From assembly GCA_900758165.1 (NCBI GenBank), contig CAAEQN010000012.1:1-34139 (forward strand): a stretch of 34,139 nt of DNA, in the 5' to 3' direction. The position numbers were made by a program, and so were the translations under genes. The DNA comes from Clostridia bacterium (lineage in GTDB: Bacteria; Bacillota; Clostridia; TANB77; CAG-508). How positions within the stretch are numbered: position 1 is the first letter of the stretch; each line of letters starts with the position of its first letter. A model generated the notes under the pieces. That model was given only the letters and a program-made list of their open reading frames with translations, was not told the origin of the DNA and searched no databases. Shown here in pieces: positions 23,273 to 30,422 of the stretch.

Positions 23273-25553
23273 CTTTTGGTTCCCCTCTTCCTATATTTTT
23301 AATATTATGCATAAATTGTTCTGCTTCATTTTTTGGGTCAATTCCAACATTTTCTGATAATTCCTCAATTTCTTGAGCTTTAACTATCTCTAATTCATGC
23401 TGTTTTTCTATTTTTTCAACTTCTGCACAAAAATCAGGATCATCATATAATTCTTTTGAGATATAATATTTTACACAAATATTTTGCCTTATTGCTTCTA
23501 ATGCAATCTTTTTATCTTTTTGTAGCCTTAAACTTATACATCTTATCGCAAGACCATTTCCTTTTACAGCTAACATAGCTAATTCTTCATCATCCATATT
23601 TTCTGGACTCGTTATTCCAATTGCTAACGGATCAATCAATATTGCTTTTCTTATAAACTCTCTTTTATATACAATATTCATTGGTACATCATACAATACC
23701 ATTCTATCCTTACAACTTTCCAATGCTAATAATACGAATTCTTCTTCTTGTTTATATTTATCATCAACACAATCTAACAAATATCCATCAGCTGCTAAAG
23801 CTATTCTTACAAATTCTTCATCATTTTTATATTTTTTCAAATAAATAATAGCATCTGGGTATCTAAGTAAAATGTCTTTTAAATATTCTCTATCTTCTTC
23901 GATTTGATTTCCAATATATAAAAGTATACTTCTATCACTTTCTATTGCACTTTCTATTATTTTTTTATTATTTCTCTTATCTATATCTAAATACCTGAAT
24001 TGTTTTGGATTTTTAGCTATATTTATACAATCAAATTCTTCACTATTGGTTTCAGAATATTGTGTTTCTTCATCTCCTTGTTCTTTATGCTTATCGCTTA
24101 TTTGTTTTAAAAACTCCATTTCCATAATAATTTTTATACATTCTTTTAAATCAACGTTAGCATCAAATGTAATTCCTGTCTTGTCTTCATCCCATAAATG
24201 TACTTTTCTATTTAATCCATCTTTTTCATCACCTAGAATTCTATATCTATAATGTGTTAAAGAATTTCTTAATCTTCTAAAAAATTGTTCTTGTATTGTT
24301 GAACTGTCTGCATTTGCAATATATCTTATATCTACTGAACTAATATCTATTTCACTGTAATCAATTCTATCATCAAATAATTTTTCTTTATTGGTTAAAA
24401 ATACAATTTTACTTAATATTGCAAATTGCCTTTCTATATCATTTTCAAAATATTCCATGTTTTTTCTTTCAAAATATTGAATTGGTTTGTTAAATATGGA
24501 TAACATTTTTGTAATTCTTGCAAGTTCACATTTCTCTTTAGGTATATATTTTCTTCTTAATACTTCTGCAATTAAATTTCTCTGTATATCTACTCTTTCT
24601 GTATAAAATCCTGGATTGTTCCTAATAAAATCTATTATACATTTTTTATCTTCATCATCAATTTCTTTTATATCAGTTATTTTAATATCTTTATCTCTGT
24701 TTCTTGTAGTAATATCTTCATTTGTGCAACAAGATCTATCATCTGTTAAAAGCAATAATCTAACTATTTTTTCTTCATGTGATTCTTGCTTTTCATCTTC
24801 TGTTAGCCACTCTTTATTACCTTTATTTTGTTTTCTAGGTTCTTTTTTTTGCCCTTTAATATTGACTGTTAGAATATATCTTTTTTCTAAAAAATCAATT
24901 AATTCATCTTCTGTAGTTATAGCTCGTGATAATTCATATGTTTTTTCTTTATTTAGTAAAAATATGTCACTGATATCCATTTCGTTATATGTTCTACTAT
25001 ATAGAGAACTTACTAATCTTATAAAATCTTGTTCCTTAATTTCAATCATTTGAATATTTTTAGTATTTACCTTAAATCTTAATATTGTCTTTCCGCTTCC
25101 CCAACCATCTAAAACAATTTCAATATCCCCATGGGCATCTGCATTTCTAATTTGTCTTAGTGTCTTTTTCTCACTTACATTTTGTGTATGAGTTTTCTCT
25201 TTCGGAGGTAAAATATTTAAAAAATATTGATATTCACTAGCAAGTCTGGCATAGAATTGATTTTTTATATCTGTATTTCTAAAATCTCCTATATACCCTT
25301 CCTCACTTAAGAATCTCTCATAATTTTCCATAAAATTTCTAAAATCCACCAATAATTCATATGCTGTAAAATGTAATACAGGGTGCGAATCCTTTGTTCT
25401 TCTACTATTTTGTTCTTGAATAAACGAACTATTTTTGTCCATTATACTATCTATAAATTCTATATCTTGTTGTGCTTTTAATAAACGTTTCATATTATTA
25501 AGAGCATTATGTATATATGTGCTAGTATATCTTTGTATATTTTTTGATTCCAT
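23265..25553 (-). CDS. Two-HEPN protein with DUF4116-like repeats, candidate RNase-type defence effector
   Basis: 762 residues. Two HEPN ribonuclease-type Rx4H motifs occur: R136-NADA-H141 (LRQIRNADAHGD) and R429-NSLT-H434 (RRLRNSLTHYRYR), each preceded by a long helical stretch as in HEPN folds. Residues about 530-710 form degenerate repeats of about 25 residues with the DUF4116 pattern (EEFVLLALESC, REFIRKAILIDPLAI, EELAMLAVKGNGLAI, KKIALEAIRQN). HEPN domains often act as RNases in abortive-infection and toxin systems, and DUF4116 repeats may be recognition modules. The first gene of a pair, it has its own strong promoter and sits at the right end of E1, a usual cargo position. GAGGT precedes ATG 25553. 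Function is inferred. Confidence 0.75.
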   Translation of the reverse strand: MESKNIQRYTSTYIHNALNNMKRLLKAQQDIEFIDSIMDKNSSFIQEQNSRRTKDSHPVLHFTAYELLVDFRNFMENYERFLSEEGYIGDFRNTDIKNQFYARLASEYQYFLNILPPKEKTHTQNVSEKKTLRQIRNADAHGDIEIVLDGWGSGKTILRFKVNTKNIQMIEIKEQDFIRLVSSLYSRTYNEMDISDIFLLNKEKTYELSRAITTEDELIDFLEKRYILTVNIKGQKKEPRKQNKGNKEWLTEDEKQESHEEKIVRLLLLTDDRSCCTNEDITTRNRDKDIKITDIKEIDDEDKKCIIDFIRNNPGFYTERVDIQRNLIAEVLRRKYIPKEKCELARITKMLSIFNKPIQYFERKNMEYFENDIERQFAILSKIVFLTNKEKLFDDRIDYSEIDISSVDIRYIANADSSTIQEQFFRRLRNSLTHYRYRILGDEKDGLNRKVHLWDEDKTGITFDANVDLKECIKIIMEMEFLKQISDKHKEQGDEETQYSETNSEEFDCINIAKNPKQFRYLDIDKRNNKKIIESAIESDRSILLYIGNQIEEDREYLKDILLRYPDAIIYLKKYKNDEEFVRIALAADGYLLDCVDDKYKQEEEFVLLALESCKDRMVLYDVPMNIVYKREFIRKAILIDPLAIGITSPENMDDEELAMLAVKGNGLAIRCISLRLQKDKKIALEAIRQNICVKYYISKELYDDPDFCAEVEKIEKQHELEIVKAQEIEELSENVGIDPKNEAEQFMHNIKNIGRGEPKVE

Positions 25554-25571
25554 AATTTTTACCTCAGATAA

Positions 25572-25600
25572 ATTATATATTATTTGTTATTTTTTATCAA
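25572..25600 (-). promoter_or_regulatory. Promoter of the HEPN unit
   Basis: Minus-strand TTGATA (25595-25600), 17-bp spacer, TATAAT (25572-25577). The predicted start lies about 12 nt before the start codon, leaving a very short leader. Confidence 0.65.
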
Positions 25601-25633
25601 TATGACTTTATATATTTTTATTTATAACACTTC

Positions 25634-25655
25634 CGCCGTTTTTCCGCCGTTTTTC
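25634..25655 (+). repeat. Tandem 11-bp repeat, candidate right integrase arm site
   Basis: CGCCGTTTTTC occurs twice in tandem, in the same orientation as and very similar to the pair at 9177-9198. It lies about 75 bp inside the right att core. Confidence 0.6.
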
Positions 25656-25669
25656 TCAAAAATAAAAAA

Positions 25670-25694
25670 ATCAAGGAACTTTAAATCCCTTGAT
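25670..25694 (-). terminator. Terminator behind the tRNA-fMet 3' half
   Basis: ATCAAGG/CCTTGAT stem with seven T following on the minus strand, just after the tRNA CCA end. Confidence 0.8.
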
Positions 25695-25699
25695 AAATC

Positions 25700-25744
25700 T
25701 GGTTGCGGGGGATAGACTCGAACTATCGACCTTCGGGTTATGAG
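25700..25744 (-). pseudogene. 3' half of tRNA-fMet (anticodon CAT) with att core
   Basis: Reading minus from 25744: loop CTCATAA (anticodon CAT), anticodon 3' stem CCCGA, variable AGGTC, T arm GATAG-TTCGAGT-CTATC, acceptor CCCCGCA, then A and CCA. The run of C after the loop, which would pair with three G, marks initiator tRNA. Upstream bases (25745 onward) do not form a D arm or 5' acceptor, so the gene is cut in its anticodon loop. 25729-25744 is the repeat shared with 9022-9037. Confidence 0.9.
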
Positions 25745-25960
25745 GGCGACCTGCCTGTTTTCTGTACTTTAGTGAAGTCAAGGGTTTTGACTGGTATTTT
25801 AATATCTTCGGGGTTTTTGACATAGCAAACATTTGTGTAATTTTTTGTACTTTTTTGAAAATTTTTTCCCCATTATTTCCCCAAGAATTTTACACAGATG
25901 TTCGTAATAAAAAAAGGATATAAATGGGAAACCTAAAAATTTATTTTGGAGGTTTTGATT
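25745..25960. other. E2 left end, non-coding
   Basis: No supported gene. A TTGACA at about 25815-25820 lacks a good -10 box. Plus-strand runs ATTTTTTGTACTTTTTTG and TTTTTTCCCCATTATTTCCCC are repeat-like. Short frames on the minus strand look like a worn integrase tail, but no catalytic motif is present. Confidence 0.4.
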
Positions 25961-26314
25961 ATGAAAGAAATAACTTGTCACAAAGAAGGAGATTATTTAA
26001 TTCCTGATTTAGCATTAAAAAATCAAGAAAATGTTGTTTTAGGCAAATATGGTAGAGCTAGATTAAAATATATTAAAGAAAATAAACGCGGATTATATAC
26101 TGAATTGATGATGAATGGAGCTCTATCAAGTTACCTAAATGGCATTGATGAAAGATGTAATCACATAGTAAATATAACCGTCAGAGAAATGGCTAAAGAA
26201 AATAATGTTGATGAAAAACTAAAAAGAACAGATCAACTAAAATGGGTTGGATTAATGAACAACTTTAAAAACGCTGCTGAAGAAATTGTTTTTAATGAAA
26301 TTATATATGTGTAG
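25961..26314 (+). CDS. tnpV: TnpV family transposon-encoded protein
   Basis: 117 residues matching TnpV proteins of clostridial Tn4451-like mobilizable transposons: MKEITCHKEGDYLIPDL, GKYGRARLKYIKENKRGLYTEL, a DERCN segment, WVGLMNNFKNAAEEIV. Molecular function is not known, although the family is typical of mobilizable elements. I choose ATG 25961, because GGAGG lies 8 nt before it and overlaps an in-frame upstream TTG. It is followed by the small paralogue gene after a 12-nt gap. Confidence 0.9.
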   Translation: MKEITCHKEGDYLIPDLALKNQENVVLGKYGRARLKYIKENKRGLYTELMMNGALSSYLNGIDERCNHIVNITVREMAKENNVDEKLKRTDQLKWVGLMNNFKNAAEEIVFNEIIYV

Positions 26315-26326
26315 GAGGAATTGGAT

Positions 26327-26623
26327 ATGATAAATTTTAGAGAAGTAAATGAAGATGATATATTAAAAGAATGGCTAGAGTTCAGAGAGGAAACTGCTTT
26401 TTGTGAAATGACTCCACAAGATAAAAAATATTGCATCTATTTTGAAGAAATTGCAGAGAAAATACTTAAGAATGTGCCTAAGCAGAATCAGAAATATGTT
26501 CAAAAGCAACTCGATCAGCTTGATAAGAATTTTATGGATTACTTATATTACTGGAATGAAAAGTATTATAGAAATGGATTTGTAGATGGAAGTCAGCTAG
26601 TTATGGGATGTTTTGAAGAATAG
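26327..26623 (+). CDS. Small protein of unknown function, paralogue of 10735-11025
   Basis: 98 residues from ATG 26327, preceded by AGGAGG at 8 nt. The same pattern as the E1 protein: DILKEWLEFREE, IYFEEIAEKILKNV, QLDQLDKNFMDYLYYW, EKYYRNGFVDG. Here it follows TnpV in one operon and ends before a strong terminator; in E1 it precedes a zinc-ribbon gene. The family is unknown to me; conservation of both ends argues for a compact helical fold used by more than one element. Confidence 0.8.
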   Translation: MINFREVNEDDILKEWLEFREETAFCEMTPQDKKYCIYFEEIAEKILKNVPKQNQKYVQKQLDQLDKNFMDYLYYWNEKYYRNGFVDGSQLVMGCFEE

Positions 26624-26639
26624 TTATTTAATACTCATA

Positions 26640-26674
26640 AAATCCTAAAGTGCAAAAATTGCACTTTAGGATTT
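26640..26674 (+). terminator. Strong terminator
   Basis: A 15-bp perfect stem, AAATCCTAAAGTGCA/TGCACTTTAGGATTT, with a 5-nt loop and T tail. It separates the TnpV unit from the converging restriction operon. Confidence 0.9.
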
Positions 26675-26686
26675 TTAAATCACACT

Positions 26687-27181
26687 TTAAAATTTCTCTT
26701 TAGTATATTCCTTTCCAAACATACTTGGCGTAAAATATTTAACTTCTCCATTATCATTAATAGAAAAAATGTGTAAGCATAATACTTCTGCTGCTTCTTT
26801 TGGTATTCTTCTTAACGCTACTTGAGCTGATTCCCAATATAGTCCCAATCCATATTTATAAGCATGGTTAATTCCTGATATTTTGCCATCTTCTTTTGAA
26901 AATGAATATCTTTTTACATCCATTCTTGTGATTATTTGACCTAGTGCATTAAGCCATCCTTCTCGATTTATTGATTTGGCAGATTTTGCATAAGATTTAC
27001 CTTTGCATTCAATATAGAAATATTCACTATTTCTCTTTCCTCCAACTAACTTAATGTCTACTCCATGCCTATGTAATTCACTCTTTTCTACTTTTTCTTC
27101 ATGCCAATTACCATTTTCTTTATTTATCATAAATTCAATAATCTTATTTACAACAAATTGTTCATCTATTTTTTCTTTCAA
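26687..27181 (-). CDS. Stand-alone PD-(D/E)XK nuclease-like protein
   Basis: 164 residues. GVDIKLVGG (D42) and YFYIECKGKS (E58-C-K60) give a PD-(D/E)XK arrangement. REGWLNALGQIITRM and GLGLYWESAQVALRRIP are seen in restriction-like proteins. The start is TTG 27181, with GGAG 9 nt upstream, 14 nt after the S-subunit stop, so it is the last gene of the operon. The methylase protein already has its own nuclease motif, so this may be an extra or helper nuclease. Confidence 0.65.
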   Translation of the reverse strand: MKEKIDEQFVVNKIIEFMINKENGNWHEEKVEKSELHRHGVDIKLVGGKRNSEYFYIECKGKSYAKSAKSINREGWLNALGQIITRMDVKRYSFSKEDGKISGINHAYKYGLGLYWESAQVALRRIPKEAAEVLCLHIFSINDNGEVKYFTPSMFGKEYTKEKF

Positions 27182-27195
27182 TTAATCATAACTCC

Positions 27196-28185
27196 TTATA
27201 TTCTATCTCCATATGGTAGCAACTTCATATATTGCTCCATAAAATTCCAGTCAGGATTACCTGCATCATCAACTGGTAGTTTAATAGTTGATTTAACCAT
27301 TCTTTCAGGTCTCCATTTTCTCCCATATGTCCATCTATATCTGTCTTCCATAATAACAGTCGCAATAAATAGTCCAGTATGTGGATTTAACTCTATTCCA
27401 TCTTTCCTATAAAGAGGATTTACATCATGACTACACGTAAACTCTGTTGATTGATAAAATGCAAATCCAACAGAACCATTATTAGTAACACAAACTGCAT
27501 TTTTAGGGAAAATCTTTTCTTCTATTGGAGCATTTTTTTCATCTCCCGTTTTAGAGGCATTTTCAATGTCTTCTAAAGAATAATATTCTGTAACTCCATT
27601 GTTTTTCTCAGTCGCACCCAAGAAAGGTATATTACCTTCAATATTGTGACTTGGTTTTTTATTATAAAAGCCTTTCTTAATAATAAATATATCTGTATAA
27701 TTAAATATCTTCCAGTCTTTCGTTGACAACTCATAATCTTTTTTTATATTATTTGTTTGAGGTGCTTCAAATTCTGTCTGATATACCCAATCAGGTATTT
27801 TATCAGGTACTTCTATGTCCTGTATATACTTATTAACTTCTCTTCCAAATGCAGAAAATTTAAATCTATTCATTCTAAGTACATAGCAATAAAACCATTT
27901 TTCAATATCACTCATATCTTTTTTCGGTCTTAAAACATTAACATTTTGAGCAGTAACAAAATCTTCGTCTTGTACAAAAGCAGATAACAAATATGATCCA
28001 CCTAATGGAACAGTTATATCGCCTTTTCTATATACCTTCATTCCTTCTTCCAATACCACTCTACCAACAACGCCATTATTGTTAGAATTTCTTGACACAA
28101 AATTAATTCCGTCTTCAGATATTTCTTGCTTTCCAAAGTCTAGCTTACTACCTGAATATATAAAAAATAAATCAGATAATTTCAT
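27196..28185 (-). CDS. Specificity (S-like) subunit of restriction-modification enzyme
   Basis: 329 residues in two similar halves, as expected of a DNA-reading subunit with two target-recognition domains: LSDLFFIYSGSKLDF...GVVGRV and, from about 150, WKIFNYTDIFIIKKGFYNKKP...NNGVTEYY. Spaced segments such as YRKGDITVPLGGS, FPKNAVCVTNNGS and AFVQDEDFVTAQNVNVL match type I/IIB S proteins. ATG 28185 directly follows the methylase stop, with GGGAGG upstream. It should decide the sequence recognised. Confidence 0.85.
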   Translation of the reverse strand: MKLSDLFFIYSGSKLDFGKQEISEDGINFVSRNSNNNGVVGRVVLEEGMKVYRKGDITVPLGGSYLLSAFVQDEDFVTAQNVNVLRPKKDMSDIEKWFYCYVLRMNRFKFSAFGREVNKYIQDIEVPDKIPDWVYQTEFEAPQTNNIKKDYELSTKDWKIFNYTDIFIIKKGFYNKKPSHNIEGNIPFLGATEKNNGVTEYYSLEDIENASKTGDEKNAPIEEKIFPKNAVCVTNNGSVGFAFYQSTEFTCSHDVNPLYRKDGIELNPHTGLFIATVIMEDRYRWTYGRKWRPERMVKSTIKLPVDDAGNPDWNFMEQYMKLLPYGDRI

Positions 28186-29988
28186 CTATAATAACCTCCC
28201 ATTTGCCATTAAATATCCAATATATCCATTCAAGACATTCTGAAAATCTTCTTGATTTAACTTTGAATAATCTGTTTCCATATATGCTTCTGCTAGCCAT
28301 TCATCATCAGCAGAAACTTTTTTCGTTACTGATAATCCTAATTCTGTTTTTCTATTTCTATATAATTCCAACCATTTCTTTTCAATGCTTTTCCATATAT
28401 CTTCTTCTCTTTCTACTCTGCCTAAATTCTTTCTTTTTTCAAAGCCATCATCTTTATAATATCCAAAAAATGTTTCTTGAATTGGCGCGCGCTCGTGTTT
28501 TACTCCTAAACTAAATACCATACAACAAGCTACTGCACTTGCACCAGGATAAAACATGTCTATTGGTAATGAAAAAACTGCATCTAAAGTATTTTCTTCT
28601 AGCATTTTTTCCTTAAACATTTTCACATCACCAGAAGCTCCTATTGCACATTGCATTGGTAATAATACCGCAAGTTTACCTCTTTTCAATAAATTGGCAA
28701 TATAATAAACATAGTGTAATCCTTTAGATGGATCAGTTGTTATCTTATCATTCCAATTTTGAACATATTCTGGTTGGCTTTGTTTTCTAGTTGCATTATA
28801 TGGTGGATTCATTAGGACTGTATCTATATTAGCTGTTTTTATCCATTCTTCTTTTTCAAACATACTTCCTTGTATAATATTAGAATTGCCATCGCCATGT
28901 ATTAGCATATTTGTAGTTGATAATCCAAATGCAACATCTTCATATTCAATTCCAAAAATATGACCAGCTTTAATTTCATCTTTTTCTTTTTTAGTATCAC
29001 AATCATCCATTGCTTCTGTCATTGCTCTAACCAGAAAAGCTCCACTTCCACAGCATGGATCCAGCACTCTGGAATTCTTATTTACGTTTACAACATGACA
29101 CATAAATTGTGTTATATGATCTGGCGTAAATGCCTGATTTTTGTCTGCTTTCCCTACATATTTATTAAATGTTGTAAAAAATAAATTTAGCAAATCTTGT
29201 CCTTGTGTACTTTCGTCATTAATAAATGGTAATATGTTATTTTTTATATTATCTAATATTTCTTGCATTTGCTCATTTCTTAAATCTGTTACATCTTGTG
29301 AATTTAAAACATTATTGTCAAGTAAAACTAGTTTTCTAGCTTTATTCAAATTATTATTTAGTAATTTTGATAGATTTTCTTTTACTCCAGCTATTATTTG
29401 AGTTGTACTTAAATTTTTATAAGTTAATCCATTTTTTAATGCTAATAAGCATGTACCAACAAACTGGCTCCTTATTTTTTCTTTTATTCCATATTTGTGA
29501 AGTAATTCATTTAAATCATATGTATTTTGAATGACTTTTAGCTTGTCATTCTTTGTACCAAAAAATATATTTTCGTATTCTTTAAAAGTTTTTAATTTTT
29601 TCTCTTCTTTTTTTATATTATCCATACTAATTCTTTCCGCAATATCATACCACACATATATCTTATCTTGATTTGTACTAGCAAGAATAGCAATAACTTG
29701 ATTATTAGAAAATTCCTTTTCAAAATTTATATAATTTTGCAACTGAACAATTCCATCAGTAAGATCACTTCCTGACAAGTTTTGTTTTGTTTCTACCAAA
29801 ATTGATAACTTTTCATTTGCAAATCTAATATCTAAATCTTTATAAGTCCTCTTAGCATCTTCTGATAAATATTCTTTATAGTCTTTTCCTATTGATTTAA
29901 GTGCTTTACCATAGCTAAACTCCTCGTTTTCTATATTACTAGTTAAATATTTTCTTCCAATCGTTGTGATAATATCTGTTCTAATCAT
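28186..29988 (-). CDS. Restriction-modification protein: N-terminal nuclease-like motif + N6-adenine methylase
   Basis: 600 residues. The N-terminus has DLDIRFANEKLSILVETKQ (D51/D53, E66, K68), a PD-(D/E)XK-like nuclease motif. The centre is a gamma-class N6-adenine methylase: QAFTPDHI from 285, SAM motif DPCCGSGAF at 310-318, catalytic NPPY at 394-397. With a separate S subunit, this resembles the BcgI-type (type IIB) A/B design more than classical type I: no HsdR translocase is present. ATG 29988 is one base after the XRE stop, with GGAG inside that gene. Confidence 0.85.
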   Translation of the reverse strand: MIRTDIITTIGRKYLTSNIENEEFSYGKALKSIGKDYKEYLSEDAKRTYKDLDIRFANEKLSILVETKQNLSGSDLTDGIVQLQNYINFEKEFSNNQVIAILASTNQDKIYVWYDIAERISMDNIKKEEKKLKTFKEYENIFFGTKNDKLKVIQNTYDLNELLHKYGIKEKIRSQFVGTCLLALKNGLTYKNLSTTQIIAGVKENLSKLLNNNLNKARKLVLLDNNVLNSQDVTDLRNEQMQEILDNIKNNILPFINDESTQGQDLLNLFFTTFNKYVGKADKNQAFTPDHITQFMCHVVNVNKNSRVLDPCCGSGAFLVRAMTEAMDDCDTKKEKDEIKAGHIFGIEYEDVAFGLSTTNMLIHGDGNSNIIQGSMFEKEEWIKTANIDTVLMNPPYNATRKQSQPEYVQNWNDKITTDPSKGLHYVYYIANLLKRGKLAVLLPMQCAIGASGDVKMFKEKMLEENTLDAVFSLPIDMFYPGASAVACCMVFSLGVKHERAPIQETFFGYYKDDGFEKRKNLGRVEREEDIWKSIEKKWLELYRNRKTELGLSVTKKVSADDEWLAEAYMETDYSKLNQEDFQNVLNGYIGYLMANGRLL

Positions 29989-29989
29989 A

Positions 29990-30304
29990 TTATTTCTCTC
30001 CTTTATTTAATACTTCTCTTACTTCATTCCATTTCGATTCATTAGTCATCATTTCATTATAAATATCACTTGGAATATCATTCTTTTCTTTCGCAATTAA
30101 ATTAAAAAATTTCACTTTTTTATTTTCATCAAAATTTAGAATATTTGCTATCCTCATTTGTAATTCTCTACTTGGCGGTCTTTTCTCACCTTTTATCATT
30201 TGACCAACATAATAAGAGGAAATTCCTATTTTCTCAGCAAATTTATTTTGACTTAATTTATTCTTTGAAATTTCTTTTTTTAAGAATTTGCCAAACTCAT
30301 TCAT
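29990..30304 (-). CDS. XRE helix-turn-helix regulator of the type IIB/IIG-like operon
   Basis: 104 residues; HTH at about 16-60: LSQNKFAEKIGISSYYVGQMIKGEKRP. The C-terminal half is an extra helical tail. First gene of the operon, translationally coupled to the methylase, hence a probable controller that delays nuclease expression. AAAGGTGA precedes the ATG. A minus-strand promoter with TTGCAA and TATATA/TATAAT lies 40-80 bp upstream, right after the terminator of the helicase unit. Confidence 0.88.
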   Translation of the reverse strand: MNEFGKFLKKEISKNKLSQNKFAEKIGISSYYVGQMIKGEKRPPSRELQMRIANILNFDENKKVKFFNLIAKEKNDIPSDIYNEMMTNESKWNEVREVLNKGEK

Positions 30305-30396
30305 TTCTTCACCTTTCTTTTATAAACTATAAGCTTACATATTATATATCATACATGTTTATTTATTGCAATATTTTCATAGAAATTTGCATAAAA

Positions 30397-30422
30397 AAAT
30401 AGAAGTATTTCTACTTCTATTT
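30397..30422 (-). terminator. Terminator of the nuclease-helicase unit
   Basis: AAATAGAAGTA/TACTTCTATTT with a 4-nt loop, then seven T on the minus strand. The stem begins in the helicase stop codon. Confidence 0.85.

Larger units (their letters stand above)
9022..25744. mobile_element. Integrated element E1, flanked by tRNA-fMet-derived att repeats
   Basis: A 16-bp direct repeat (ACCTTCGGGTTATGAG) lies at 9022-9037 and 25729-25744. It corresponds to the anticodon loop and 3' anticodon stem of initiator tRNA, and the right copy continues into the whole tRNA 3' half. Tandem 11-bp repeats lie just inside both ends (9177-9198, 25634-25655). The interior has a tyrosine integrase, an excisionase-like gene, a replication-type winged-helix gene and several defence genes. 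No relaxase, coupling protein or virion gene is visible, so it may be non-autonomous or a satellite-type integrative element. Boundaries are inferred from the repeats. Confidence 0.75.

Noticed and set aside
25700..25744. Functional tRNA-fMet gene
   Set aside because: Only the 3' half from the anticodon loop is present; upstream bases form neither D arm nor 5' acceptor strand.
9022..25744. E1 as a prophage or self-transmissible conjugative element
   Set aside because: No capsid, terminase, tail, lysis, relaxase, coupling protein or type IV secretion gene is seen among the coding regions.
25799..25981. 60-codon minus-strand frame at the E2 left end
   Set aside because: No binding site or domain, and it overlaps the TnpV start. 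It may be the worn tail of an old integrase, but no catalytic residue supports that.
28186..29988. Classical type I restriction system (HsdR-M-S)
   Set aside because: No HsdR translocase is present, and the nuclease-like motif is fused to the methylase, so a type IIB/IIG-like design fits better.
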